NCBI GenBank assembly: GCA_013003555.1
Contig: JABDIV010000013.1
Span: 48,543 to 112,542 of the forward strand
Direction of reading: 5' to 3'
DNA length: 64,000 nucleotides
Origin: Flavobacteriaceae bacterium
GTDB lineage: Bacteria; Bacteroidota; Bacteroidia; Flavobacteriales; Flavobacteriaceae
The notes under the pieces: generated by a model
The model's input: only the letters and a program-made list of their open reading frames with translations
What the model was told of the DNA's origin: nothing
Database searches by the model: none
Shown: positions 17,011 to 26,961 of the stretch, piece after piece
Position numbering within the stretch: position 1 is the stretch's first letter
Layout: the number at the start of each line of letters is the position of its first letter
Position numbers and translations under genes: made by a program

Positions 17011-19314
17011 ATGGAAAACATATACTTATTAATGATTATCGCCCTGGCCGTTCTTGCTGCTGCAGACCTGGTGGTTGGGGTGAGTAATGATGCCGTAAAC
17101 TTTCTGAATTCGGCCATTGGATCTAAGGCTATTTCCTTTAAACAAATAATGATCGTTGCCAGTTTGGGTATTGCGGTTGGAGCTATTTTTTCGAGTGGTT
17201 TGATGGAAGTAGCCCGTAAAGGTATATTCAACCCTGGCGAATTCATGTTCGATGAGATCATGATTATTTTCATGGCGGTGATGATTACCGATATTCTGTT
17301 ATTAGATTTCTTTAATACCGTTGGAATGCCAACGTCAACAACTGTTTCGATCGTTTTCGAACTTCTTGGAGCTGCAGTGGTTATGGCCTTGCTTAAAATA
17401 GCAGATGACGGCGGGAGCTTTTCCGATGTTGTAAACTATATTAACACAAAGAAAGCAACCCAGATTATTGGTGGTATATTGCTCTCGGTAGGTGTTGCGT
17501 TTACGGTTGGGGCAATTGTCCAATGGTTTTCGCGTTTACTCCTGTCTTACAATTTTCAGCGTAAAGCCAAATGGGTTGGTTCAATATTTGGAGGCATAGC
17601 GTTATCGTCCATTACCTATTTCATCTTTATGAAAGGTATGAAGGGAACACCATTTGCTTCAGAAACTTTTGATATCATCGGTGGTGCTACAATTAAGGAT
17701 TTTCTTGAAGCCCAAGTTCTGCCCATCGTTTTAGTTAGTTTCGTAATATGGTCGATTATAGCGCATTTATCAACCACTTTATTGAAAATAAACATCTATA
17801 AGGTAATTATTTTAGTAGGTACTTTCGCATTGGCTTTGGCCTTTGCAGGTAATGACCTTGTTAACTTCATCGGTGTGCCAATCGCGGCCTGGCAATCCTA
17901 TGATGCCTGGGCTGCTTCAGGAATAGCTCCTGATGCATTCAGCATGGAAGTATTGGCGTCTAAAGTACCAACTCCAACTGTTTTCCTTATAATTGCAGGT
18001 GGCATAATGGTGGTTACTTTATGGCTATCTAAAAAAGCTCGCTATGTCACACAAACGGAGATCAATTTATCTCGCGAAGGTGAGGCTAAGGAACGGTTTG
18101 AACCCAACTGGTTCTCTAGAGGTTTGGTGAGATTAGCAATGGGAATGTCGGAAATGTCAACCTATATTTTACCAAATTCCTGGCAAGCAAAAATCGACAA
18201 ACAATTTGAGAAGCCTGTTATTTCTGTTTCAAAATCAAAATCGATTGATTTACCCGCCTTTGATATGGTTAGGGCAGCGGTTAATTTGATGGTTGCAAGT
18301 ATCCTTATCTCTATCGCAACTTCAATGAAATTACCATTGTCTACAACTTATGTAACCTTTATGGTTGCCATGGGTACATCATTAGCTGATCGTGCGTGGG
18401 GTTCAGAAAGTGCTGTATATCGCGTTGCTGGGGTTCTCAATGTAATAGCGGGTTGGTTCTTTACAGCATTTATAGCTTTCGTTTCTGCAGGAACCATCGT
18501 TTATCTGATGACATTAAATTTCCCGGTAATGGTTGCAATACTCTTACTTCTTGCTCTATTACTGTTGATCAGGAATTATGTTGCACACAATAAGCGAACT
18601 AAGGAAGAACGTGCAGAGGATGGCTTAAAACGAGCTGAAAGCAGTTCAATTCAGGGCGTGATTCATGAAAGTGCTGCCAATATTGCCAATGTAGTGAAAC
18701 GAGGGAATAAAATATACTCTAACGCTATGAAAGGATTAGCGCTTCAGGATCTCACTGAGTTAACCAAGAATCAGAAACAGGTTACAAAACTATCAAATGA
18801 AGTGGATGACCTTCGGGATAATATTTTCTTCTTCATTAAAAATTTAGATGAGTCGAGTATCGGTGCTAGTAACTTCTATATTAATATACTTGGATATTTA
18901 CAGGACATGACTCAATCTCTTGAATACATTTCGAAGGTGAGTCATAAGCATATCAATAATAAACACAAAAAACTCAAATTGAGTCAGATTAGGGAGCTAA
19001 AGGAAATCGATGACAACATTGAATCGTTGTTCAAAGAAACCAAGGAAGCCTTTGATTCACGTTCTTTTGAGAAAATTGGTGATGTGTTGAGTAAGAAGAA
19101 AGGAGTGTACGATATGGTGAAAGAAAAGATTCAGAAACAGGTCGAGCGCACCCGTACAGAAGAATCAAGTCCTAAAAACACAACCTTGTATTTTAGTCTT
19201 CTTCTGGAAACCAAAGATTTATTAAACGCGACTATGAACCTCTTGGAGGAATATCATAACGCCCATGACAGAAGTGTTAAACCGGCTTCCCTTCCTGAAA
19301 ATCCGGATGAATAA
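17011..19314 (+). CDS. PiT-family inorganic phosphate permease with C-terminal PhoU-like domain
   Basis: A 767-residue inner-membrane phosphate:cation symporter. The duplicated PHO-4 signatures are present as VGVSNDAVNFLNSAIGSKA near residue 24 and FAGNDLVNFIGVPIAAWQ near residue 283. About a dozen helices reach to about residue 530. The remaining about 230 residues are soluble, charged and helical (LTELTKNQKQVTKLSNEVDDLRDNI and similar), resembling PhoU helical bundles. A typical PiT protein is 400-530 residues, so this is a fused regulatory tail. It follows the phosphate porin. A bidirectional-looking hairpin separates it from the convergent NptA-like gene. Confidence 0.9.
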   Translation: MENIYLLMIIALAVLAAADLVVGVSNDAVNFLNSAIGSKAISFKQIMIVASLGIAVGAIFSSGLMEVARKGIFNPGEFMFDEIMIIFMAVMITDILLLDFFNTVGMPTSTTVSIVFELLGAAVVMALLKIADDGGSFSDVVNYINTKKATQIIGGILLSVGVAFTVGAIVQWFSRLLLSYNFQRKAKWVGSIFGGIALSSITYFIFMKGMKGTPFASETFDIIGGATIKDFLEAQVLPIVLVSFVIWSIIAHLSTTLLKINIYKVIILVGTFALALAFAGNDLVNFIGVPIAAWQSYDAWAASGIAPDAFSMEVLASKVPTPTVFLIIAGGIMVVTLWLSKKARYVTQTEINLSREGEAKERFEPNWFSRGLVRLAMGMSEMSTYILPNSWQAKIDKQFEKPVISVSKSKSIDLPAFDMVRAAVNLMVASILISIATSMKLPLSTTYVTFMVAMGTSLADRAWGSESAVYRVAGVLNVIAGWFFTAFIAFVSAGTIVYLMTLNFPVMVAILLLLALLLLIRNYVAHNKRTKEERAEDGLKRAESSSIQGVIHESAANIANVVKRGNKIYSNAMKGLALQDLTELTKNQKQVTKLSNEVDDLRDNIFFFIKNLDESSIGASNFYINILGYLQDMTQSLEYISKVSHKHINNKHKKLKLSQIRELKEIDDNIESLFKETKEAFDSRSFEKIGDVLSKKKGVYDMVKEKIQKQVERTRTEESSPKNTTLYFSLLLETKDLLNATMNLLEEYHNAHDRSVKPASLPENPDE

Positions 19315-19343
19315 AAAAGTAAAACAAAAGCTGTAATTACAGG

Positions 19344-19375
19344 AGTGCCTGGTCTTTCAAAGATCAGGCACTTTT
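19344..19375. terminator. Hairpin between convergent phosphate transporter genes
   Basis: AGTGCCTG at 19344-19351 pairs with CAGGCACT at 19365-19372, with a second inner stem TCTTT/AAAGA, and TTTT follows on the plus strand. It covers the stop codon of the minus-strand gene (19364-19366). A perfect 12-bp palindrome CTGTAATTACAG precedes it at 19331-19342. It probably ends the PiT transcript; its effect on the minus strand is less clear. Confidence 0.7.
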
Positions 19376-21139
19376 CTTTAAGGCCTCTTCTTTTTTCTTG
19401 GTTATCTCTAGAAGTGAATCTTTCTTACCATATAGTAGTTCGGCCACAGTTATCAGTTTTTCAATGATCTTATTAACGTTATCGCTGTCATTAACTAATG
19501 AGGAGGCCATCTCAACCGTTATCAGGTCTTTTCTTATCAACTCGTTCATTTTCACATTGCTGTGATACACGTTTTTCTTAGCATCTGCTTTTAACCGCAT
19601 TAAGGTTTTATAATATTTCTCATTATCTGCCTCTGTTCTTAAAAGGTGAAAAACACGAAGTACCTTCACAACGCGTTTCCTAAAAAGATCATATTCCTTT
19701 TGAATTTTGGGGTTGTCAGAATTTAAAAATCCAGTGATATTTCTACTTACTTCATTTACCTCTTTAATGATCTGCACCATCAATCGATTTGCGAGTTTTA
19801 TCTCGGAAATCCTCTTGTTTTCAGCCTCTGTAAGATCCAAATCACTTTGCGCTTTAGTTGCATAGCTTATTATTTTCCCGTAAATATTTTTAACCTTGGT
19901 TGTATACAACTCACGAATATCAGTTTGAAAATCAACAGTCGATTTTTTTATGACTTTTCTTAGTTTAAGATCTGATTTAACATCGGTCCTGTGTATATTT
20001 AATCCGTGGGCTACAATTTTAAAAATAGTATTCTTAAATAAATATTTCGACTCTTTCTGAAGCGCTGAAATCAGTGTTTCCGGATAATTCAACACTTCCT
20101 CGGTTAAGTACTTAGGCTCATCAATCCCTTTTTCAGGAATTAACCGTTCCGGTACAATTTTCTCAACCAATTGCGCTATAGGTTTTACAAACCAGACCAA
20201 TAAAAAGGTGTTCAATATATTGAATGTGGTATGGAATAATGAAATCGCAACAGGTACCGCAGCTGCACTTAAATAAGGGGATTCAGAGCCTAAGAATTGA
20301 GTCATCCAGCTAATAAGTCGCATAAAGGGATAAAACAAAATGAGCATCCAGAGCACACCAAGCAAATTAAAAATGAGATGGGCTCTTGCTGTACGCCTCG
20401 CCTGGTAGTTTGCTACTAAAGCGGCAATATTGGCTGTTATGGTCGTGCCAACATTTTCTCCTAATACCATGGCGGCAGCCAATTCAAACGGAATCCATCC
20501 CTGTGCACACATAATAAGTGTGAGCGCCATGGTGGCACTTGACGATTGAATCACTACAGTAAGCAATGTCCCGATTAATAAGAACAACAATATCGAAAGG
20601 AATCCTAAATCGGTATATTTTGAAAGAAACGACAATATCTCAGGATTGCTATCGATATCCGGCATTGCTTCCTTTAAAAATTGTAAACCAATAAAAAGCA
20701 AGGCAAATCCAATAATGAAATTTCCCCAATTCTGAAGATTTTTCTTTTTCGAAAACGTAAAAGCAAAACCAAATCCAACAAGTGGCAATGCAATCGCACT
20801 CATGCTAACCTTAAAGCCCAAAATGGTGATGAGCCAGGCGGTAATGGTTGTGCCAATATTCGCCCCCATGATAACACTGATAGCCTCTGTTAAGGTTAAT
20901 AAGCCGGCATTAGAAAAGCTGACAACCATGAGGGTTGTTGCCGACGATGATTGGATTACGGATGTGATCAGGAAGCCTGTAAATATTCCGAAAACACGAT
21001 TGGACGTCATGGAGGCCAGAAAGGAGCGCATTCTATTTCCTGCTAGCTTTAATAAGGCATCACTCATTACTTTCATGCCAAAAAGAAATACTCCCAAAGC
21101 ACCAATTAAGCGCAGAATTTCAGCAAAGCCGTATTCCAT
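19364..21139 (-). CDS. Na+/phosphate cotransporter (NptA/PNaS family) with PhoU-like C-terminus
   Basis: A 591-residue protein of the SLC34/YjbB type. It has the duplicated core motif QSSSA (SVIQSSSATTLMVVSFSNAG near residue 60 and VVIQSSSATMALTLIM near residue 195), each paired with GANIGTTITAW or GENVGTTITAN. Helices run to about residue 330. The last about 240 residues are a charged helical PhoU-like region. With the porin and PiT genes next door, this gives two unrelated inner-membrane phosphate transporters, each with a PhoU-type tail, facing each other tail to tail. In Na/Pi proteins of this type transport may run in either direction. Confidence 0.9.
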   Translation of the reverse strand: MEYGFAEILRLIGALGVFLFGMKVMSDALLKLAGNRMRSFLASMTSNRVFGIFTGFLITSVIQSSSATTLMVVSFSNAGLLTLTEAISVIMGANIGTTITAWLITILGFKVSMSAIALPLVGFGFAFTFSKKKNLQNWGNFIIGFALLFIGLQFLKEAMPDIDSNPEILSFLSKYTDLGFLSILLFLLIGTLLTVVIQSSSATMALTLIMCAQGWIPFELAAAMVLGENVGTTITANIAALVANYQARRTARAHLIFNLLGVLWMLILFYPFMRLISWMTQFLGSESPYLSAAAVPVAISLFHTTFNILNTFLLVWFVKPIAQLVEKIVPERLIPEKGIDEPKYLTEEVLNYPETLISALQKESKYLFKNTIFKIVAHGLNIHRTDVKSDLKLRKVIKKSTVDFQTDIRELYTTKVKNIYGKIISYATKAQSDLDLTEAENKRISEIKLANRLMVQIIKEVNEVSRNITGFLNSDNPKIQKEYDLFRKRVVKVLRVFHLLRTEADNEKYYKTLMRLKADAKKNVYHSNVKMNELIRKDLITVEMASSLVNDSDNVNKIIEKLITVAELLYGKKDSLLEITKKKEEALKKSA

Positions 21140-21278
21140 AAAATAAATTTTGTCAACTGTTTATATGGTTTAAAGCTAACAAAATTTCCCATCGATCATA
21201 ATATTTTATCTTGAAATTCATTTGTTCGATTATAACTTAAAACTGTTACATTCGTATAATAGTTTTTATTAATACGAG

Positions 21279-21998
21279 ATGAAAAACATTGCAATACTTA
21301 TCTGTCTTTATGCCGCGGTAGTGTCTTGTGAGAAACCTATAACTGCTGAAACCCTGCTCAATAGATCGATTTCCTACCATGATCCCGGAGACAATTGGCC
21401 GAATTTTAATGGCACCTTTCAGGTTAAAATGGAAACACCAGGTCAATCTGAGCGCCTGAGTGAAATCAGGATTAACCTTCCTGATTCCTATTTTTATTTG
21501 AATGCCATCCGCGATTCCATTTCTACTGAATATGAAATCACCGATACCAGCTGCTCAATTCGATTAAATGGCAAGACTTCCTTTGGCGAAGCGGAAAAAG
21601 AGAATTATCGGTTAACCTGTGAACGTGGAAGCATGTATAAGAACTATTATACATATTTATACGGACTTCCTATGAAACTCAAAGATCCCGGAACCATCCT
21701 GGATCCAACAATTGAAAACCGGCCCTTTAAAGGTAAAGACTACCTCGTTTTGAAGGCGTCATATGACAAAAATGTTGGGTCTGATGTCTGGTATTTCTAC
21801 TTCGATCCTAAAACCTATGCCATGGAGATCTATCAATTTTTTAAAACCGATGAAAACGGGATTGTGCTGCCGGAAAGTGGCGAATATATTTTGTTAAGCG
21901 AGATGTCAGAGGTAAATGGTATTGACATGCCTAAGATACGGGCCTGGTATTATAACAAGGATGATAAATATTTAGGGACCGATACACTGATTCAATAA
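21279..21998 (+). CDS. Lipoprotein of DUF6503 type
   Basis: A 239-residue protein with lipobox AAVVSC (Cys17) after MKNIAILICLYAAVV, so probably a lipoprotein. The repeated beta-strand pattern and phrases such as LLNRSISYHDPGDNWPNFNGTFQVKM and DVWYFYFDPKTYAMEIYQFF resemble the DUF6503 family of Flavobacteriia, recalled from memory rather than searched. No catalytic motif seen; the fold may be like LolA/LolB-type lipoprotein carriers, which is only a guess. It is monocistronic, ending 4 bp before a strong terminator shared with nrdA. Confidence 0.75.
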   Translation: MKNIAILICLYAAVVSCEKPITAETLLNRSISYHDPGDNWPNFNGTFQVKMETPGQSERLSEIRINLPDSYFYLNAIRDSISTEYEITDTSCSIRLNGKTSFGEAEKENYRLTCERGSMYKNYYTYLYGLPMKLKDPGTILDPTIENRPFKGKDYLVLKASYDKNVGSDVWYFYFDPKTYAMEIYQFFKTDENGIVLPESGEYILLSEMSEVNGIDMPKIRAWYYNKDDKYLGTDTLIQ

Positions 21999-22024
21999 AA
22001 AAGCGCCCGTTTGGGCGCTTTTTC
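21997..22024. terminator. Bidirectional terminator between the DUF6503 gene and nrdA
   Basis: AAAAAGCGCCC at 21998-22008 pairs with GGGCGCTTTTT at 22013-22023 around a GTTT loop. A-runs and T-runs on both sides let it end the plus-strand lipoprotein gene and the minus-strand nrdA transcript. Confidence 0.9.
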
Positions 22025-22043
22025 TATTTAACACTTAAAACAA

Positions 22044-24530
22044 TTAAGATCCGCACATCAAACAGTCATCACCTTCAGCTTCCTTAGCCTGTGCGATTAA
22101 AGCTTTCATTTCTTCAGCGGTCATAGGCTCAGCCTCCTGGGTCTCCTGTGCAAATTTTTGTGCGGTTTTAGCTGCTTTTTGCTGTTGTTGGGCAACAATT
22201 TCTTCGGTAACCTGAGGGGCTTCATCAACCTCAACCACATCAGCGACCGGCTCTTGCTTTTTCTTATTATCAAGAGTGAACTTAATAGCATCAACAGCGC
22301 TTTTTGTTCTTAAATAATACATGCCCGTTTTTAAGCCACTCTTCCAGGCATAAAAATGCATGGACGTCAGTTTTGCCATTGTAGCGCCTTCCAAAAATAA
22401 ATTAAGCGACTGCGATTGATCGATGAAATAACCGCGCTGCCTCGACATGTCAATGATATCCCGCATACTGAGCTCCCACACGGTTTTGTAGAGTTCTTTA
22501 ATGTCTTCCGGAATTATATCGATATTTTGAATCGAACCATTCGCTCGCATGATCTCCTGCTTAAGGCTTTCATCCCATAATCCAAGCTCGACAAGATCCT
22601 CGAGCAAGTGCTTATTTACAACAATAAACTCACCCGATAAAACCCTTCTCGTGTATATATTGGAGGTATAGGGTTCGAAGCACTCATTATTCCCAAGAAT
22701 TTGAGAGGTACTTGCAGTTGGCATGGGCGCGACCAACAACGAATTTCTAACACCATACTTTAATACTTTTTTGCGAAGCTTTTCCCAATCCCAGCGACCA
22801 CTCAAGGTTTCCTCATCAATATTCCAGAGATTATGCTGAAACTTTCCTTCACTAATTGGCGATCCCTTATAGGTTTCATATACCCCATCGGTCTTAGCTT
22901 CTTCCATAGATGCTGTTACAGCTGCATAATAGAGAGTTTCAAAGATTTCCTGGTTAAGCACTCTTGCCTCTTCACTGGTAAACGGCAATCGGAGTTTAAT
23001 AAAAGTATCGGCCAATCCCTGAACACCGAGCCCGATCGGTCGGTGTCTCATGTTCGATTTCTTAGCCTCCGGAACCGGATAGAAATTTCGATCGATGACC
23101 TTATTCAGATTTTTTGTGACACGCTTCGTTATGCGGTACAATTCCTTATGGTCAAATTCACCGTTTTTAACGAACATCGGCAATGCAATAGATGCCAGAT
23201 TACATACGGCAACTTCATCAGGAGCTGTATATTCCAGAATCTCGGTACAAAGATTCGATGACCGGATTGTTCCCAGGTTTTTTTGGTTCGATTTACGATT
23301 AGCGGAATCTTTATATAGCATATACGGTGTTCCCGTTTCAATTTGCGACTCCAGGATCTTTTCCCACAATTCACGTGCCTTAATGGTTTTCCGACCTTTT
23401 CCTTCTGTCTCGTATTTCAAATAGAGTGCATCAAATTCTTCGGCATGAGTGTCAGGCAATCCCGGGCATTCATTCGGACACATCAATGTCCATTGGCCGT
23501 CTTCCTGCACGCGTTTCATAAACAGGTCTGGCACCCACATGGCAAAAAACAAGTCTCTTGCCCGCATTTCTTCCTTTCCGTGGTTCTTTTTCAAATCAAG
23601 GAAATCGAAGATATCAGCATGCCAGGGTTCGAGATAAATGGCGAAACTTCCTTTGCGTTTTCCACCGCCTTGATCGACATATCGAGCCGTATCATTAAAA
23701 ACTCGCAGCATAGGCACAATCCCGTTACTTGTACCATTCGTCCCTGCGATATAACTTCCTGTGGCCCGTATATTATGGATTGATAATCCTATACCTCCGG
23801 CCGACTGCGATATTTTGGCCGTTTGCTTTAGGGTGTCGTAAATACCATCGATACTATCTTCTTTCATGGTTAGAAGAAAACAAGAGGACATTTGAGGTTT
23901 CGGGGTTCCCGAGTTGAATAAGGTAGGTGTGGCGTGGGTAAAATATTTTTTTGACATCAACTCATAGGTCTCAAGGGCTGCATCAAGGTCGTCTAAATGT
24001 ATTCCAATAGAGACACGCATAAGCATGTGTTGCGGACGTTCAACTATTTTCCCGTTCAACTTGAGCAAATATGATCTCTCAAGGGTTTTAAAACCAAAAT
24101 AGTCATAGCCGAAATCCCTATTGTAGATGATGGTGGAATCCAGCATGTCCTTATTATCCATTATGATCTTGTACACCTCATTGGAGAGCAAGGGTGCTTT
24201 TTTTCCCGTTCGTGGATTGATATAGGTATAGAGATCGGCCATGACTTCACTAAAACTCTTTTTGGTGTTTTTATGAAGGTTAGAAACCGATATTCGAGCA
24301 GCTAATCGGGCATAGTCAGGGTGAGCGGTAGTAAGTGTTGCGGCTATTTCGGCGGCAAGGTTATCGAGTTCACTTGTTGTCACACCATCGTATAGTCCTT
24401 CGATCACACGCATCGCTACTTTAACAGGGTCGACCAGATCGCTTAAACCATAACATAATTTTCGAACCCTGGAGGTAATCTTATCAAACATTATGGGTTC
24501 TTTGCGTCCGTCTCGTTTTACGACATACAT
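22044..24530 (-). CDS. nrdA: Ribonucleoside-diphosphate reductase class I, alpha subunit
   Basis: An 828-residue catalytic subunit that reduces NDPs to dNDPs with the radical from NrdB. An ATP-cone activity site occupies the N-terminus ([27 protein letters not shown]). The core has [25 protein letters not shown], the active-site [21 protein letters not shown] and the paired tyrosines in [10 protein letters not shown]. The C-terminal tail ends in CLMCGS, a CxxC pair for reduction by thioredoxin. An ATG at 24563 is also in frame, but the N-terminus from 24530 ([12 protein letters not shown]) matches the family. It lies 194 bp downstream of nrdB and ends at a shared terminator. Confidence 0.97.
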   Translation of the reverse strand: MYVVKRDGRKEPIMFDKITSRVRKLCYGLSDLVDPVKVAMRVIEGLYDGVTTSELDNLAAEIAATLTTAHPDYARLAARISVSNLHKNTKKSFSEVMADLYTYINPRTGKKAPLLSNEVYKIIMDNKDMLDSTIIYNRDFGYDYFGFKTLERSYLLKLNGKIVERPQHMLMRVSIGIHLDDLDAALETYELMSKKYFTHATPTLFNSGTPKPQMSSCFLLTMKEDSIDGIYDTLKQTAKISQSAGGIGLSIHNIRATGSYIAGTNGTSNGIVPMLRVFNDTARYVDQGGGKRKGSFAIYLEPWHADIFDFLDLKKNHGKEEMRARDLFFAMWVPDLFMKRVQEDGQWTLMCPNECPGLPDTHAEEFDALYLKYETEGKGRKTIKARELWEKILESQIETGTPYMLYKDSANRKSNQKNLGTIRSSNLCTEILEYTAPDEVAVCNLASIALPMFVKNGEFDHKELYRITKRVTKNLNKVIDRNFYPVPEAKKSNMRHRPIGLGVQGLADTFIKLRLPFTSEEARVLNQEIFETLYYAAVTASMEEAKTDGVYETYKGSPISEGKFQHNLWNIDEETLSGRWDWEKLRKKVLKYGVRNSLLVAPMPTASTSQILGNNECFEPYTSNIYTRRVLSGEFIVVNKHLLEDLVELGLWDESLKQEIMRANGSIQNIDIIPEDIKELYKTVWELSMRDIIDMSRQRGYFIDQSQSLNLFLEGATMAKLTSMHFYAWKSGLKTGMYYLRTKSAVDAIKFTLDNKKKQEPVADVVEVDEAPQVTEEIVAQQQQKAAKTAQKFAQETQEAEPMTAEEMKALIAQAKEAEGDDCLMCGS

Positions 24531-24724
24531 AGTTTTGCTAGTTTTTAATTCTCCCGGATACATTGATATCCGGAAAGGGGATTAGTTAGTTAGTTTTGGA
24601 AAATAAGCATAGGAATGCTCAGTAATCCTTACAATATGTTTGGTTAATGGTTGTTCCGTCACCGGGAAATCATCAAAGATGACCGGTAATTGAGGACATG
24701 GTCTAAAAAATAATAGGTCTCCGA

Positions 24725-25705
24725 TTAAAAATCGGCGTCAAAACTGAATTTATCTGCCTCTTCTTCTTTATTTAATACTCCGGCTTTCTGATATTCAGAA
24801 ACACGTTTTTCAAAGAAATTTGTTTTTCCTTGCAACGAAATCATATCCATAAAATCGAAGGGGTTGGTGGCGTTATAAACCTTTTCACAACCCAATTCAA
24901 CAAGAAGTCTGTCAGTTACGAATTCCAGATACTGGGTCATCAACTTGGCATTCATGCCAATAAGACTCACCGGTAAAGATTCGGTAATAAATTCTCTTTC
25001 AATATTAAGTGCATCAACTAAAATATCGGTAATGCGTTCTTTCGGTACTTTATTTACAAGATGGTTATTATGAAGGTGAACCGCAAAATCGCAGTGCACT
25101 CCTTCATCCCTTGATATTAATTCGTTTGAGAAGGTTAAGCCTGGCATTAGGCCGCGTTTCTTCAACCAGAAAATTGAACAAAAAGCTCCTGAAAAGAAAA
25201 TACCCTCAACCGCAGCAAAAGCGATAAGGCGTTCGGCGAAGCTTGGGGATTCTATCCACTTCAACGCCCAATCCGCTTTTTTCTTAATGGCCGGAAAATT
25301 CTCAAGTGCGTTAAACAATTGGTCCTTTTCTTTTTCGTCCTTAACGTAGGTATCTATTAACAGCGAGTAGGTTTCGCTGTGAATATTCTCCATCATGATC
25401 TGAAATCCATAAAAGAATTTAGCTTCACTGTATTGAACTTCATTGACGAAGTTCTCAGCCAGGTTTTCATTTACAATTCCATCACTCGCGGCAAAAAAGG
25501 CTAAAATATGTTTGATAAAATAACGCTCATCATCGCTTAATTTGGTCGCCCAATCACTCAAATCCTGATGTAGATCTATTTCCTCTGCGGTCCAGAAACT
25601 CGCTTCCGATTTCTTATACCATTCCCAAATATCGTGATGTTGAATTGGAAAAATGACGAATCGATCTTTGTTCTCGTGTAAAATGGGTTCGATTTGTTGT
25701 GACAT
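24725..25705 (-). CDS. nrdB: Ribonucleoside-diphosphate reductase class I, beta subunit
   Basis: A 326-residue ferritin-like diiron protein that makes the radical needed by NrdA. Ligand motifs visible are the Glu of [15 protein letters not shown], then [14 protein letters not shown] with ExxH and the Tyr at the radical position, and [17 protein letters not shown] with the second ExxH. The gene order here is nrdB then nrdA, the reverse of the E. coli order. No clear NrdR box pair was found by eye upstream. The spacer to nrdA (24531-24724) holds no ORF. Confidence 0.96.
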   Translation of the reverse strand: MSQQIEPILHENKDRFVIFPIQHHDIWEWYKKSEASFWTAEEIDLHQDLSDWATKLSDDERYFIKHILAFFAASDGIVNENLAENFVNEVQYSEAKFFYGFQIMMENIHSETYSLLIDTYVKDEKEKDQLFNALENFPAIKKKADWALKWIESPSFAERLIAFAAVEGIFFSGAFCSIFWLKKRGLMPGLTFSNELISRDEGVHCDFAVHLHNNHLVNKVPKERITDILVDALNIEREFITESLPVSLIGMNAKLMTQYLEFVTDRLLVELGCEKVYNATNPFDFMDMISLQGKTNFFEKRVSEYQKAGVLNKEEEADKFSFDADF

Positions 25706-26070
25706 TTAGCTTGTTTTGATTTAAATATTAAACAATGAAATTTGCGTCGACTCGGGACTAACAAATATTTAAAATAGTAAATGAAAATGAAAGTTCATTT
25801 TATAAACATTGTACACAAGTTTTTAACAACGGGTGATTTTTTTCTTACAGAGTCGAATAAATCAGAAACCCCTTATTAGCTTGTATATCAATTGTTTAGT
25901 TAAATATGCATTTTCGGAAGTGTACTGAAATCAGCGGTTTGCGTAAATGGCATTTCTGACATTTTACTGACCCATATTAATTAGATGCTTAAAGAGATTA
26001 ATCAGATCAGGCATTCCTGAATATGCGATCAGCTATCAAAGCCTAACAAATGGAAATGTTATTAAAAAAT

Positions 26071-26097
26071 AAAAAACCAGAGGTTATCTGGTTTTTT
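26071..26097. terminator. Bidirectional hairpin in the nrdB upstream spacer
   Basis: AAAAAACCAGA pairs perfectly with TCTGGTTTTTT around a GGTTA loop, giving T-runs on both strands. On the minus strand it can end the DUF3109 transcript 173 bp past its stop; on the plus strand there is no known gene upstream. Confidence 0.75.
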
Positions 26098-26122
26098 ATC
26101 TGATCAATAGCGATTTAATCTT

Positions 26123-26151
26123 AAAGTGGATCCCTACTTCCACTTTTTTTT
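26123..26151 (+). terminator. Second hairpin with plus-strand T-run in the same spacer
   Basis: AAAGTGGA at 26123-26130 pairs with TCCACTTT at 26139-26146, and the T-run extends to 26151. The orientation is plus strand, where no protein gene precedes it. Confidence 0.6.
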
Positions 26152-26269
26152 GTAATAGTTTTTATCCCTAAAAAATATTAACTCTAAGATAAGTAAAAAA
26201 TGCTTTTCATGTATTCAATTTTTGAAATGTTTTTAACATTATATCGCCAAAATTGTGAAATAGAGTAAT

Positions 26270-26845
26270 TTACGTTCGTGATCCCATAGTTTTAGCAACT
26301 TCTTCCAATTCTTCATACCACTCAGGGCCAAATTTCCTGATGAGGGCTTCCTTAACAAATCTGTACACCGGGATTTGTAATTCGCCCCCTAACGAGCAGG
26401 CTGAATCGCAAATGGGCCAGCGATGATAATTCAAGGCTGAAAAGGCGCTGTACTCTTTAACCCGGACAGGGTATAAATGACAGGAAATTGGTTTTTGCCA
26501 ATCGATGTCGCCATTATTAAAGGCTTGTTCAATCCCGCAAAGTGCCTTTTGATCGTCATCAAATACTACATAGGCACATTCCTTATCGTTGACCAATGGT
26601 GTTTCAAGTGCGTCTTTATCTGTCTTGATAAATGGCCCTTGGTTTAAAATTGCTTCAATACCCTCCGGGCGTAAATATGGCTTGATCTTGCTGTAATCAG
26701 ACTCAAGCCTTTCGGTCTCCTGTTTTTCAAGTGGAGCTCCCGAATCCCCTTCAACACAACAGACGCCTTTGCATGCCGCTAAATTGCAAACAAAATCTTT
26801 CTCTATAATATCCTCGGAAACAATGGTTCTGCCTAACTGGAACAT
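26270..26845 (-). CDS. DUF3109 family cysteine-rich protein
   Basis: A 191-residue cytosolic protein. Cysteine clusters near the N-terminus (VCNLAACKGVCCVEGDSGAPL) and in the middle (ECAYVVFDDDQKALCGIE, WQKPISCHLYPVRV) are typical of DUF3109/YkgJ-like proteins, thought to hold an Fe-S or zinc centre. The function is not known. The frame extends five codons upstream to 26860, but MFQLGRTIVSEDIIEKDFVCN at 26845 is the family start, and a TATATTTG promoter box (26850-26857) would otherwise lie inside the gene. Confidence 0.88.
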   Translation of the reverse strand: MFQLGRTIVSEDIIEKDFVCNLAACKGVCCVEGDSGAPLEKQETERLESDYSKIKPYLRPEGIEAILNQGPFIKTDKDALETPLVNDKECAYVVFDDDQKALCGIEQAFNNGDIDWQKPISCHLYPVRVKEYSAFSALNYHRWPICDSACSLGGELQIPVYRFVKEALIRKFGPEWYEELEEVAKTMGSRT

Positions 26846-26849
26846 GCGA

Positions 26850-26857
26850 CAAATATA
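26850..26857 (-). promoter_or_regulatory. Candidate -7 element for the DUF3109 gene
   Basis: TATATTTG on the minus strand matches TAnnTTTG and ends 4 bp before the ATG at 26845, suggesting an mRNA with almost no leader. No -33 TTG at the expected spacing. Confidence 0.35.
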
Positions 26858-26961
26858 CATTTTTAATACGGCTGAGTTCAGTCTAATTCAAGATCAAATT
26901 TTCAGATCAATTTTTATGTTTGTTTATCATTATTTAACGACCTTTGCACGAGTTTTAAAAA

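Larger units (their letters stand above)
25706..26269. other. 564-bp gene-free spacer between nrdB and the DUF3109 gene
   Basis: No ORF with convincing coding character was seen on either strand. Two terminator-like hairpins lie in its right half (26071-26097 and 26123-26151), 26 bp apart, although the flanking genes do not need both. The left part, next to nrdB, presumably holds the nrd promoter. The segment of about 25860-26070 could encode a small RNA ended by the first hairpin. Confidence 0.5.

Noticed and set aside
23343..23783. 146-residue plus-strand frame inside nrdA (and neighbours at 22833-23261)
   Set aside because: Antisense shadows of the conserved nrdA reading frame; no promoter or domain.
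24725..25800. NrdR boxes upstream of nrdB
   Set aside because: No pair of palindromic 16-bp boxes could be recognised by eye; not reported as a feature.
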